Shown: in pieces, positions 17,729-26,576 of the stretch
How positions within the stretch are numbered: position 1 is the stretch's first letter
How the letters are laid out: the number at the start of each line of letters is the position of its first letter
Origin: Caldilineaceae bacterium
GTDB lineage: Bacteria > Chloroflexota > Anaerolineae > Caldilineales > Caldilineaceae
Reading direction: 5' to 3'
Length of the DNA: 64,000 nt
Assembly (NCBI GenBank): GCA_022821585.1
Contig: JAJEDI010000060.1
Location: 1 to 64,000, forward strand
Notes under the pieces: model-generated
Database searches by the model: none
Told to the model about the DNA's origin: nothing
What the model saw: the letters and a program-made list of their open reading frames with translations, nothing else
Translations under genes and position numbers: made by a program

Positions 17729-18584
17729 GCGCAGGCGCTATGTGGATACCCACGTGCATTTCTGGGACGGTTCGGTGATCGATTATCCGTGGCTGGCGGG
17801 CGCGCCGGCTATCGCCCATCCCCATCTGCCGGCCGACCTGGAACGGGCGCGAGAAGGTGTATCGCTAGAGCTGGCCGCCATCGTCTTTGAGGAGGCCGAC
17901 TGTCTGCCGGCGCATGCGCTGCGGGAGGCGCAGTGGGTCACTGAGCTGGCGCAGGAGGAGCCGCGCATTCGGGGCATCGTCGCGAGCGCGCCCCTGCAGG
18001 ACGGTGAGGGCGCCCGGCCGCTCCTGGAGGCGCTGGCGGAGCTGCCGCTGGTCAAGGGCATCCGCCGCCTGATCCAGGACGAGCCGCTGGGCTTCTGCAC
18101 GGCGCCGGACTTTGTGCGCGGCGTGCAACTGCTGCCGGAGTACGGTTTCAGTTTCGACCTGTGCATCTACCATCCACAGATGGGGGACGTGCTGGAACTG
18201 GTGGCGCAGTGCCCGGATGTCTCCTTCCTGCTCGATCATATCGGCAAACCGGGCATTGCGGACGGCATCATGCAGCCGTGGAAGGACCAGCTGCGCGAGC
18301 TGGCCAGCCGCCCGGATATTCACTGCAAGCTCTCCGGCGTGACGACGGAGGCGGACCACGAGAACTGGAACCGGGATGAGCTGCGGCCTTACATCGAGCA
18401 CGTGCTGGACTGCTTCGGCCCGGACCGGGTGGTCTTCGGCTCCGACTGGCCGGTGGTCGATATGGCCGCGGACTATGTCACCTGGTTTGACATTGTACAG
18501 GACAGTATCAGCCACCTGAGCGCGGCGGACCACCAGAAGATCATGCACGACAACGGGGCGCGTTTTTACAGGTTGGAGGTTTGA
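17721..18584 (+). CDS. Amidohydrolase-family sugar lactonase
   Basis: A 287-aa TIM-barrel metal-dependent hydrolase of the COG3618 type (includes L-fuconolactonase and L-rhamnono-lactonase). The start reads VDTHVHFWDG, the HxH metal motif followed by WD. Later barrel elements include FSFDLCIYHPQMGDV, FLLDHIGKPG with His and an Asp near the end in VVFGSDWPVVD. It overlaps the mutarotase gene by 8 bp. The likely reaction is opening of a deoxy-sugar lactone made by the upstream Gfo/Idh enzyme. The lactone identity (rhamnono-, fucono- or other) is not resolved by sequence. Confidence 0.85.
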   Translation: MTERRRYVDTHVHFWDGSVIDYPWLAGAPAIAHPHLPADLERAREGVSLELAAIVFEEADCLPAHALREAQWVTELAQEEPRIRGIVASAPLQDGEGARPLLEALAELPLVKGIRRLIQDEPLGFCTAPDFVRGVQLLPEYGFSFDLCIYHPQMGDVLELVAQCPDVSFLLDHIGKPGIADGIMQPWKDQLRELASRPDIHCKLSGVTTEADHENWNRDELRPYIEHVLDCFGPDRVVFGSDWPVVDMAADYVTWFDIVQDSISHLSAADHQKIMHDNGARFYRLEV

Positions 18585-18586
18585 CA

Positions 18587-18986
18587 GCAGTTTTCAGTTG
18601 TCAGGTTGTAGCTACTAAGCCATGTTCTGTGTGTGTACTGTGTGCGGTCTGCCTGGGGGGAATGTACCGTTAGTGTTTCTGTAGCGGGCTTTCGATGGTC
18701 ATCGCGGTGAACGTTTGGCATATATGGGAGTGGCCTCGCCCGTCTTGCTCGCGCTGGCACAATTTCGGAATCTGCCAGGAGGCGGGGGGTAGCGTGGGCC
18801 GACACGGGGCGGCAATTTCGTATTGCCCACCCACTGGCTACGACGCGAGGTTGTAGGAGAGGGGGCGTTGCGGGGGCGGAGCCCCCGCACAAGGGAGGGC
18901 CGAATAGGCCCGACCGCCCAAATGCGAGGAGAGGAGTGAGATAACTTCGTTCAGCGTCGCGAACTGACTATGGCTGAGTAGTCACG
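18587..18986. repeat. Dispersed non-coding element, copy A
   Basis: Starts 2 bp after the lactonase stop and fills most of the gap before xylA. It shares with the element at 34006 a cagttttcagt-type left end, a GC hairpin (gcgggggcggagcccccgc at 18870-18888) followed by acaagggagggccga, a second short ggcc hairpin, then gaggagtgaga.aacttcg and a right end tggctgagtagtcac. Between the shared blocks the copies differ. No open frame with protein character is seen. Confidence 0.6.
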
Positions 18987-19080
18987 TCAGTCTTAATTTC
19001 CAGTGCTGCCATGCGTTCGCCAGAAACGCGGTCACACATGACTTGAAACATTTACTCAAAGCAATCGCGAGGAGCTATCG

Positions 19081-20241
19081 ATGGCTTATACACCCAAACC
19101 GGAAAATAAGTTCAGCTTCGGTCTCTGGACCGTCGGCAACATTGGACGCGACCCTTTCGGCGACCCTGTGCGGGAGGTGCGCTCGCCGGTGCAGCTGGTC
19201 CAGCTGCTGGGAGAGGTGGGCGCGTGGGGCGTCAACTTCCATGACAATGATCTGGTGCCGATCGATGCGACCGCGGCCGAGCGCGACCGGATCGTGAGCG
19301 ACTTCAAGAAGGCGCTGGATGAGAACGGCCTCGTGGTGCCGATGGCGACGACCAATCTGTTTACGCACCCGGCCTTTCGCGACGGCGCCTTTACCAGCAC
19401 CGACCCGGAGGTGCGGGCGTACGCGCTGCAGAAGACGATGGCCGCTATTGACCTGGGGGTTGAATGCGGGGCCAGCACGTACGTCTTCTGGGGTGGGCGA
19501 GAAGGCACGGAGACGGACGCCAGCAAGAGCCCGGCTGATACAGGCAAATGGTTCCAGGAGGCGCTCAATTTCCTGTGTGAATATGTGATGGATCAGGGCT
19601 ATGATCTGCGTTTCGCGCTGGAACCGAAGCCGAACGAGCCGCGCGGCGACATCTACCTGGCGACGGTCGGGCACATGCTGGCCTTCATCGAGACACTGGA
19701 CCATCCGGAGATGATCGGCGTGAATCCGGAGGTGGCGCACGAGCATATGGCGGGCCTGAACTTCACGCATGCGGTGGCGCAGGCGTGGAACGCGGGCAAG
19801 CTCTTCCACATCGATCTCAACGATCAGAATCTGGGCCGCTACGATCAGGATTTCCGTTTTGGCAGCCACAACATCAAGCAGGCGTTCTTCCTCGTCAGAT
19901 TTTTGGAGGATGTCGGCTATGACAACCCGCGGCACTTCGACGCCCATGCCTACCGTTCCAGCGACTACGAGGATGTCAAGGCCTTTGCCAGCGGCTGTAT
20001 GCGCACCTATCTGATCCTGAAGGAGAAGGCCGAGCAGATGCGCGAGCACGAGCAGATCCAGGCGTTGCTGGCGCAGATTTCGGCCGATGACGGCTCCATG
20101 GACGGTTTCAGAGGCAAGTACTCTTCGCAGAAGGCGGCCAATCTCAAGGCACATGCCTTCGACCGCGACGAACTGGGCCGTCGCGGCAAGCCGTATGAAC
20201 AGCTGGACCAGCTGGTGGTTGAACTGCTGCTGGGCGTGTGA
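19081..20241 (+). CDS. xylA: Xylose isomerase
   Basis: A 386-aa class I (actinobacterial-type, short) xylose isomerase that interconverts D-xylose and D-xylulose and also D-glucose and D-fructose. The N-terminus ([18 protein letters not shown]) and the catalytic His54-Asp55-Asn56-Asp57 segment (FHDND) match the Streptomyces numbering exactly. [21 protein letters not shown] and the metal ligand segment [16 protein letters not shown] are present. A gaggagctatcg ribosome site precedes the ATG. xylB follows after 119 bp. A short dispersed repeat starts immediately after its stop. Confidence 0.97.
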   Translation: MAYTPKPENKFSFGLWTVGNIGRDPFGDPVREVRSPVQLVQLLGEVGAWGVNFHDNDLVPIDATAAERDRIVSDFKKALDENGLVVPMATTNLFTHPAFRDGAFTSTDPEVRAYALQKTMAAIDLGVECGASTYVFWGGREGTETDASKSPADTGKWFQEALNFLCEYVMDQGYDLRFALEPKPNEPRGDIYLATVGHMLAFIETLDHPEMIGVNPEVAHEHMAGLNFTHAVAQAWNAGKLFHIDLNDQNLGRYDQDFRFGSHNIKQAFFLVRFLEDVGYDNPRHFDAHAYRSSDYEDVKAFASGCMRTYLILKEKAEQMREHEQIQALLAQISADDGSMDGFRGKYSSQKAANLKAHAFDRDELGRRGKPYEQLDQLVVELLLGV

Positions 20242-20244
20242 AGG

Positions 20245-20277
20245 GCAGTTTTTAGTAGGTAGTTTCTAGTTCTTAGT
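20245..20277 (+). repeat. Short dispersed repeat after xylA
   Basis: A 33-bp stretch (gcagtttttagtaggtagt... cttagt) that matches 31 of 33 bases of 34006-34038. Both lie directly behind a stop codon. It is followed at about 20308-20328 by a small hairpin, gggcgaccacaagggttgccc. Confidence 0.7.
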
Positions 20278-20360
20278 ACAACCATTGCCGGCCAGCGGCA
20301 ACCATATGGGCGACCACAAGGGTTGCCCATTCATATTACGATAAAAGGGGCGCTGGAACT

Positions 20361-21860
20361 ATGTATTTGATCGGCATCGACTCCTCGACCACGGCGACGA
20401 AGTCTTTGATTATTGACGGCGACGGCGAGATCGTAGCCGTGGGCGCGGCTGAGTACCCGTTCGAGACGCCCCAGCCCCTGTGGAGCGAGCAGCACCCCGA
20501 TCTGTGGTGGGACGGCACGGTGCAGAGCATGCGCGCGGCGCTGGGCCAGTCCGGCATCGATCCGGCGGAGGTTGGCGCGGTGGGCGTGAGCGGACAGATG
20601 CACGGGCTGGTGCTGTTGGACGAGGACGGCGTACCGCTGCGGCCGGCTATCCTGTGGAACGACCAGCGCACCGGCAAGCAGTGCGATGATATGCGCCTGT
20701 GGTTGGGCAAGGAAAATCTGGTGCGCATCACGGGCAACGATGCACTGGCCGGGTTCACCGCGCCCAAGATTCTGTGGGTGAAGGAGAACGAGCCGGAGAT
20801 CTACAGCCGCGTCCGTCAGATCCTTCTGCCCAAAGACTTCGTGCGCTATAAGCTGACCGGCGACTACGCCACCGACAAGGCCGGTGCCGGCGGCACATCG
20901 CTGCTGGAACTGGCGACGCGGGAGTGGTCGCCGACGGTTCTGGCCGCGCTCGAGATTCCACCGCAGTTCCTGCCCGCTACTCACGAAGGCACGCAGGTGA
21001 CGGGTGTGATCTCGGCGGAGGCGGCGGAGGCCACGGGCCTGCGCGCAGGCACGCCGGTGGTTGGAGGCGGCGGCGACCAGTCGGTACAGGCTGTGGGCGT
21101 AGGCGCGATCGAGGAGGGGATCGTCGCGCTGACGCTGGGCACGTCCGGCGTCGTCTTCGCTACCGCGAACGAGCCTTTCTACGAGCCGGAGGGGCGCCTG
21201 CACGCTTTCCCCCATGCTCTGCCGGACAAATGGCATCTGATGGGGGTGATGCTTTCAGCCGCGGGCAGCCTGCGCTGGCACCGAGATACGCTGGCGCCGG
21301 GCGTGGAGTTCGACGAATTGGTGGCCCCGGCCGCAGAGGTGCCGGTCGGCAGCGAGGGGCTGCTCTTCCTGCCCTATCTGACGGGAGAACGGACGCCCCA
21401 CCCGGACCCGTTCGCCCGCGGCGCGTTCGTCGGGCTGACGGTCCGCCACGGGCTGCCGCACATGACCCGCGCTGTGCTGGAAGGTGTGGCCTTCGGCCTG
21501 CGAGACAGCTTTACGCTGATGCAGGGTGTCGGCCTCAGCGAGATCAGGCAGGTGCGGGTGAGCGGCGGCGGCGCGCGCAGCCCGTTGTGGCGGCAGATTT
21601 TGGCGGATGTGCTGGGCAGCGAGCTAGTGACCGTCAACACCACGGAAGGCGGGGCCTACGGCGCGGCGCTGCTGGCCGGTGTGGGCGCGGGCGTGTGGCC
21701 TGATGGCGAGAGCGCGTGCGCGGCGACAATTCGCGTCACCGGCTCCACCACACCCAATGCCGACGCCATTTCCTCCTACGACGACCTCTACGAACTCTAC
21801 CAAGGCCTCTACCCGGCTCTGCGAGCAACGTTCGACGGTGTGCGCCAGAGCGAGGGGTGA
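20361..21860 (+). CDS. xylB: Xylulokinase
   Basis: A 499-aa FGGY carbohydrate kinase phosphorylating D-xylulose. The N-terminal phosphate-binding loop is YLIGIDSSTTATKSLI, and the xylulokinase-typical VGVSGQMHGLVLLDE and PAILWNDQRTGKQ follow. The second FGGY signature appears as LPHMTRAVLEGVAFGLRDSF, and the adenosine motif as VRVSGGGARSPLWRQI. It follows xylA in the same direction and probably shares its transcript. Together they feed xylose into the pentose phosphate pathway. Confidence 0.95.
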   Translation: MYLIGIDSSTTATKSLIIDGDGEIVAVGAAEYPFETPQPLWSEQHPDLWWDGTVQSMRAALGQSGIDPAEVGAVGVSGQMHGLVLLDEDGVPLRPAILWNDQRTGKQCDDMRLWLGKENLVRITGNDALAGFTAPKILWVKENEPEIYSRVRQILLPKDFVRYKLTGDYATDKAGAGGTSLLELATREWSPTVLAALEIPPQFLPATHEGTQVTGVISAEAAEATGLRAGTPVVGGGGDQSVQAVGVGAIEEGIVALTLGTSGVVFATANEPFYEPEGRLHAFPHALPDKWHLMGVMLSAAGSLRWHRDTLAPGVEFDELVAPAAEVPVGSEGLLFLPYLTGERTPHPDPFARGAFVGLTVRHGLPHMTRAVLEGVAFGLRDSFTLMQGVGLSEIRQVRVSGGGARSPLWRQILADVLGSELVTVNTTEGGAYGAALLAGVGAGVWPDGESACAATIRVTGSTTPNADAISSYDDLYELYQGLYPALRATFDGVRQSEG

Positions 21861-21947
21861 GAATTGATGGATAGGGAGTGAGGCGTGGTGGTTGTTCTCT
21901 CTTTCCTCTCTCCTCTTCACTCTCTTCTCCAAATCTGAGGAGAACCT

Positions 21948-23168
21948 GTGCGCTCGCAGCTATTCTACGCTGTCTACGTTCCCACCTTCATTCTTTCCTT
22001 CTGCCAGGGGATGCTGGCGCTGCTGCTACCGGTATACGTGATCGACCTGGGGCTGTCCTTCAGCCTGATCGGCATTGTGCTGGGTAGTTACGGAATCGGG
22101 ACGCTGCTTGCAGACCTGCCCGCCGGGGGCATCCAGGACCGCATCGAAAACCGTCTTTCGATGATTATCGGTATCTGCGTGATGGGGCTGGGGATGCTGG
22201 CGCTGAGCTTGTCAATGCGCTTCATCACGCTGGTGATGTGCGGGATCTCGATTGGGGCGGGCGCGGCGCTGTGGAACGTCTCCCGGCACGCGTACCTGGC
22301 CAACAATACGCTAAACGCCAGTCGCGGGCGGGCCATTTCGATCTTCGGCGGCGTCAACCGCATCGGCATGTTCGCGGGCCCGATTACAGGGGGATATCTC
22401 AGTGCGGAGGCGGGCATGCATACCGCCTTCGCCTTCTGCGGCGTTATCGCGCTTCTGGCATTGATCTTTCCGCTCCTGTTCGTGCACGACAGCCTGGCCG
22501 AAGTGCCGTCGAAACAACAGGCGTCGATGGTGCTTTCCTATGGACGCATGTTTACTTTTCTGCGCCGTAATGTGTGGCTGGTGACGCCGGCTGGCTTCGG
22601 CATGATCTGCGCGCAGACGATCCGCGCCGGGCGGCAGAGCATCATCCCGTTGTACGCTGCCTCGATCCTGGGTCTGGAGGTCGACAGAATCGGTCTGGTG
22701 ATGGGGATCGCGGCGGCCGTGGATATGTCAATGTTCTATCCGGCGGGCTTAGTGATGGACCGGTTCGGGCGCAAGTTCGCGTACGTGCCTTCCTTTTTGT
22801 TGCAGGGGCTGGGTATGGCCCTGATACCGCTTACGGGCTCGTTTGCGGCGCTTCTGGCGGTCACATCGCTGATCGGTTTCGGCAACGGGCTTGGCTCGGG
22901 GACGATGCTGACATTGGGCGCAGACCTGGCGCCGCCGAAGGGTGAGGGCATGGGCGCGTTTCTGGGGTTGTGGCGGCTGATAGGGGATACCGGTCACACG
23001 AGCGCGCCGATTATTGTCGGTACGATTGCCGACGCGCTGAGCCTGGTGCCGTCGATCTTCGTCATCGCCGTCATTGGGTTGGGGGCTGGCTCGATTCTGG
23101 GGCTGTTCGTGCCGGAGACGTTGAAGAAGGCGTCGACGGTGGGCGCGGAGCCGGCTGCTTCAACTTAG
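21948..23168 (+). CDS. MFS transporter
   Basis: A 406-aa permease with about 12 hydrophobic helices. The start is a GTG at 21948 supported by tgaggagaacct immediately upstream. The first cytosolic loop has LADLPAGGIQDRIENRLSM, close to the MFS DRxGRR pattern, and the seventh helix region has AAVDMSMFYPAGLVMDRFGRK. It is not a close paralog of the pair at 4597/7377. Its position directly after xylB suggests export or import linked to sugar use, or a drug-efflux-like role; the sequence does not decide. Confidence 0.85.
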   Translation: MRSQLFYAVYVPTFILSFCQGMLALLLPVYVIDLGLSFSLIGIVLGSYGIGTLLADLPAGGIQDRIENRLSMIIGICVMGLGMLALSLSMRFITLVMCGISIGAGAALWNVSRHAYLANNTLNASRGRAISIFGGVNRIGMFAGPITGGYLSAEAGMHTAFAFCGVIALLALIFPLLFVHDSLAEVPSKQQASMVLSYGRMFTFLRRNVWLVTPAGFGMICAQTIRAGRQSIIPLYAASILGLEVDRIGLVMGIAAAVDMSMFYPAGLVMDRFGRKFAYVPSFLLQGLGMALIPLTGSFAALLAVTSLIGFGNGLGSGTMLTLGADLAPPKGEGMGAFLGLWRLIGDTGHTSAPIIVGTIADALSLVPSIFVIAVIGLGAGSILGLFVPETLKKASTVGAEPAAST

Positions 23169-23283
23169 CGAGCGGTAGATGATTCAGTTTTTGGGGTCAG
23201 GATCAGTTCCCAGTTGTTTGCCTGTTTGGCGCAAAAGCCATACGACATAGCTGTTTCCGCCGCGAATCATCAGGAGAACATGG

Positions 23284-23571
23284 ATGGAAATCGCCTTAAG
23301 GGCTGAAGCGCCACCTCTGCGGCGCGATAGTTCAGGGGGGCTTCGTATTGGCAAGTCTCGCGTCTTGCTTGAACTGGTCGTTCACGCATTTGAAGAAGGA
23401 GCCACGCCCGAGGCGATCGTTCAACGTTACCCGGCTGCAACGTTAGCGGATATCTACAGTGTGCTTGCCTACTACTTGCGACATCAGGAAGATATCAACT
23501 TCTATCTGGTCGAACGCGAAGAGAAGGCAGAAGGGGTGCGCAACCGCATCGAAAGCGGGCAGCAGGACTAG
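23284..23571 (+). CDS. DUF433 domain protein (antitoxin-like, orphan)
   Basis: A 95-aa protein with the DUF433 pattern: GGLRIGKSRVLLELVVHAFEEGATPEAIVQRYPAATLADIYSVLAYYLRHQ. DUF433 proteins are winged-helix-like DNA-binding proteins and often act as VapB45-type antitoxins next to a DUF5615 toxin. No such toxin follows; the next gene is convergent. The ATG at 23284 has aggag upstream; an ATG 4 nt earlier is in another frame. Confidence 0.8.
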   Translation: MEIALRAEAPPLRRDSSGGLRIGKSRVLLELVVHAFEEGATPEAIVQRYPAATLADIYSVLAYYLRHQEDINFYLVEREEKAEGVRNRIESGQQD

Positions 23572-23632
23572 GCAGAGATGCGGAAACGTCTGCATGCACG
23601 TCGTGGCGCCATCTCCTGAGTGGTTTATCTGC

Positions 23633-24901
23633 CTATGCGGAATGGCGAAATTCTTGAAGTGAAGGACTCCCCATCGGCTGAAAGCGCCAGTAGCTGAGCG
23701 AACGCCACAGCCACTCGAAGGGCCCGAAACGGTAGTAGCGCAGCCACAGCGGTGACACCACCAGTTGGAACGCCCAGATCGCGACGACAATGCCGATCTG
23801 CCCCACCCGCTCGACCGAACCGAACAGTCCCAGGCCGTGGCCGTAGAAGATGGCCGTGGCCAGGACCGTCTGCAGCAGGTAGTTCGACAGGGCGGTCCGC
23901 CCTACAGCGGCCAGCGCGTTATGCAGCAAGGACAGGGCGCGCGTGCGGGCGAACAGCATCAGGAAACCGATGTAGGCAGCGCTGATGAAGAGGCTGCCCC
24001 AGTAGTTCGGCTGCGCACCGGGGCCAAACTTGGAGAACTCCATCGTCCAGTTGTTGGCGAAGTTCTGGACGACGCCCCAGCTCACGACAGGCAGGCCGAT
24101 GGCGAGTCCGAGGATAACCATACCGCCGTAAAAGCTGCGCGAACGACTGCCTGTGAGGACGCCCCAGCGGTAGAGTGCCATCCCCATCAACATCAGACCC
24201 CCGGCGCGCCAGAGCCCCCAGAACAGCAGCCCGACCGTCTGGAATTCGGCGGACCTGGGCACGCGGGCATCCATCTGCGTCAGCCAGCCGCCCCGGTAGG
24301 AGGCCACCTCCTCGGCAATCGTCTCGGAAGCCGGTTGCCAGTCGGCCTGTAGCTCCTGCAGCATATCAGGCGGAGTAAGCTGTAGGGTCAGGCTTGTACC
24401 CTGCAGGATCAGAGCCGGGATCGACACGACGAGAATACCCAGCGCCATCTGCCAGCGGGGCCGCAGCCGGCGCAGCCAGTAGACCCAGAAGCCGCACAGC
24501 GCATAGGCCACGAGAATGTCGCCGGACCAGAGTAGGTAGGCGTGGCCCAGGCCGAAGAGGAGCAGCCAGAAGGTGCGCCGGTAGTGCAGGCCCCAGACGC
24601 GCTGCCCGCGCGCGTCCAGCTTTTCGCTCATGAGGACGATGCCGGCGCCGAAGAGCAGGGAGAAGATGGTCATAAACTTCTGATCGGCGAAGATATGGCT
24701 TAGCGTCCATACCCAGCGGTTGGCCCCGGTCAGGTCGCCGTAGACGGTCGGGTTGGAGTAGGCGGCTGCGGGCATGGCGAAGCCCTGGATGTTCATGATC
24801 AGAATGCCGAGCAGCGCGAAGCCACGCAGGATGTCGATGGCGACGATCCGTTCGGCTGGACGGACCGGAGCGGTCGCAGGCTGGGCCGATTCGGTGGACA
24901 T
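23633..24901 (-). CDS. DUF418 (YeiB-like) membrane protein
   Basis: A 422-aa integral membrane protein with about nine or ten hydrophobic helices. The N-terminal helix reads ERIVAIDILRGFALLGILIMNIQGF, the standard opening of the YeiB/DUF418 family and related heparan-alpha-glucosaminide acetyltransferase-like proteins. FSLLFGAGIVLMSEK and the C-terminal DUF418 part (LSNYLLQTVLATAIFY, GPFEWLWRSLSYWR) confirm it. The start ATG at 24901 is preceded by gaagggatct; the longer frame upstream is not needed. The function of the family is not settled; transfer of an acyl group across the membrane is a possibility. Confidence 0.88.
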   Translation of the reverse strand: MSTESAQPATAPVRPAERIVAIDILRGFALLGILIMNIQGFAMPAAAYSNPTVYGDLTGANRWVWTLSHIFADQKFMTIFSLLFGAGIVLMSEKLDARGQRVWGLHYRRTFWLLLFGLGHAYLLWSGDILVAYALCGFWVYWLRRLRPRWQMALGILVVSIPALILQGTSLTLQLTPPDMLQELQADWQPASETIAEEVASYRGGWLTQMDARVPRSAEFQTVGLLFWGLWRAGGLMLMGMALYRWGVLTGSRSRSFYGGMVILGLAIGLPVVSWGVVQNFANNWTMEFSKFGPGAQPNYWGSLFISAAYIGFLMLFARTRALSLLHNALAAVGRTALSNYLLQTVLATAIFYGHGLGLFGSVERVGQIGIVVAIWAFQLVVSPLWLRYYRFGPFEWLWRSLSYWRFQPMGSPSLQEFRHSA

Positions 24902-25072
24902 ACAGATCCCTTCGAGTAGAGAGTGAAGAGGAGAGAGAAATGAGAGCGACATTGACCCCCTCATTGCACGCCCACCTTGGTGGGAGAAAAGGAGGTTCTT
25001 AGGGGATTATGTACTAGAGTAACAGTTGGGGGATGACAACCTATTGGTCTTATGGGCGACAGACAGCCAAAG

Positions 25073-25495
25073 CTACCAGAGATGCGGATTCACACCATTC
25101 TCAAACATTTTCAATTCCTGCTTGTCCCTTATTGAGAGAGTGGGAGGGGCTGGTTCGCCAGAGTCTCTCGATTCCCTATTAGAAACGTGGTTGCCTACAG
25201 CATTCGTCAACAGGAACCGGCCAGTTCGACCCGATCCTCCGCTGGACTCTTCGCCGGTGCCGGCGGTCTCCCCCGCGATGGCCCCGAGGGCTACTGTACC
25301 CGCGTCAGTTCCGCTCTCGCCGATGGTTCCGACAGTTTCACCGCCGACCTCTGCGACGGCTTCCCCGGCGGCCTCTGCAACGGCTCCAAAGATGGATCCG
25401 AAGAGTTCCCCAATGGCTTCCCCTATTCCTTCTGCAAGCGCAGCAGCAAGCAAAGCGCCGATACCGCCGATTCCCATTACCAGTAGTACTTCCAT
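25073..25495 (-). CDS. Hypothetical Gly/Ala-rich protein (glycine-zipper-like)
   Basis: A 140-aa open frame whose first 75 residues are a run of small residues with GxxxG/AxxxG spacing and regularly placed Glu (IGALLAAALAEGIGEAIGE, FGSIFGAVAEAAGEAV). The start has a very good ribosome site (ataagggaagcag). Such segments can form glycine-zipper membrane helices or resemble small bacteriocin-like peptides. The C-terminal 40 residues (from about SNRESRDSGEP) look unlike the rest and may be read-through of non-coding sequence. The opposite-strand frame over the same bases is Ser/Pro-rich and lacks a good start. Moderately sure that this strand is coding, unsure of function. Confidence 0.5.
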   Translation of the reverse strand: MEVLLVMGIGGIGALLAAALAEGIGEAIGELFGSIFGAVAEAAGEAVAEVGGETVGTIGESGTDAGTVALGAIAGETAGTGEESSGGSGRTGRFLLTNAVGNHVSNRESRDSGEPAPPTLSIRDKQELKMFENGVNPHLW

Positions 25496-25805
25496 TATCT
25501 GCTTCCCTTATTTGGCTGGGCAAAGGCCCGGTTTCGTCTTTTTTCCCTACCATACACACACAGAATACGAGCGAATACAGCTACATTCCTGACGCGCGCC
25601 CGGCATTCTCCTGACATAAAGCAGAAAAGAAAAAGACCCTACTGCTATCGAGATTGTTGTTGCTCATGACAGTGGGTCAACAAAAGCCCAATGTTACATT
25701 GGCATATAATCGTCGATCCTTACTCTTGTACGCCGACGCGCACGTCATGTTGCGACATGGACATTATGTTAGAGGTGAGAGCGCGATAGGGGAGGCAGCA
25801 GTAGG
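25496..25805. other. Intergenic stretch without a supported gene
   Basis: 310 bp between two reverse-strand genes. It is AT-richer than its neighbours and carries no frame with recognisable protein features. It should hold the promoter of the glycine-rich protein gene and the 3' end of the uracil-DNA glycosylase unit does not extend into it. Confidence 0.4.
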
Positions 25806-26525
25806 TCAGACGCGCTGCAGATTGGACTTGATTGAGGTCAGCACTTCGTCGAACATGGCGGCGGTCAGGCGGCCGGTGTTGGTGTTCTGGCGGCTGACGT
25901 GGTAGGAGGCGTAGAGGCGGGGGAGACCGTCGAGGAGGCCGTGGGCGGCGCCGTGGGAGAAGGTGAGGCGAGGGAGATCATGACCGAGCTCACGCAGGGC
26001 GCGCAGGTAGCCGTCGAAAGCGATTTTACCGAGGGCGAGCACGGCCTGCAGGTGCGGCAGGAGGGCCAACTCCTGCATGAGCCAGTTGCGGCAGTTGTTC
26101 AGTTCGGCGGCGGTGGGCCGGTTTTTGGGCGGCACGCAGTAGGCCACGCCGGTCATGTAACAGTCGATCAGTTCGAGGCCGTCGCCGCGGTGGGTGCTGT
26201 TCGGCCCGGTGGCGAAGCCGGCGCGGTGCAGGGCTGGGTAGAGGAAACTGCCGGAGCCGTCACCGGTGAACGGGCGGCCGGTGCGGTTGGCCCCGTGCGC
26301 GCCGGGGGCGAGGCCCAGGACGAGCAGCCGGGCGTGCGGATCGCCCCAGCCGGGTACTGGCTTGCCCCAGTAGGTCCAGTCGCGAAAGGCCTGGCGCTTG
26401 GTCGCGGCCACTTCCTCGCGCCACGCCACCAGGCGCGGACAGTCGCGGCAGGTGGCTGCGGCTTTGTGGAGCGCGTCAAGAGAGTCAAAAGTGGAATTTT
26501 TGCCCGTCGGATCGTTCTGAGGCAT
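25806..26525 (-). CDS. Uracil-DNA glycosylase, family 5 (UdgB type)
   Basis: A 239-aa base-excision repair enzyme that removes uracil and some other deaminated bases from DNA. The iron-sulfur ligand region begins with CRDCPRLVAWREE near residue 27. The catalytic loop reads LGLAPGAHGANRTGRPFTGDGSG, the Gly-rich form of family 5 enzymes, with Ala/Gly where family 4 has other residues. CVPPKNRPTAAELNNC holds more cluster cysteines, and SYHVSRQNTNTGRLT is the DNA-binding loop. Length and motif order match Thermus UDG-B. The start is the ATG at 26525, 51 bp after the FAH-family gene's end. Confidence 0.93.
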   Translation of the reverse strand: MPQNDPTGKNSTFDSLDALHKAAATCRDCPRLVAWREEVAATKRQAFRDWTYWGKPVPGWGDPHARLLVLGLAPGAHGANRTGRPFTGDGSGSFLYPALHRAGFATGPNSTHRGDGLELIDCYMTGVAYCVPPKNRPTAAELNNCRNWLMQELALLPHLQAVLALGKIAFDGYLRALRELGHDLPRLTFSHGAAHGLLDGLPRLYASYHVSRQNTNTGRLTAAMFDEVLTSIKSNLQRV

Positions 26526-26576
26526 TCAGTTTCCCATGGCCAGGCGGGCACCCACGAAGAGGCGAAAACCGAACAA

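Noticed and set aside
25026..25592. 188-aa Ser/Pro-rich forward frame
   Set aside because: Complement of the Gly/Ala-rich reverse frame, which has the better start and composition.
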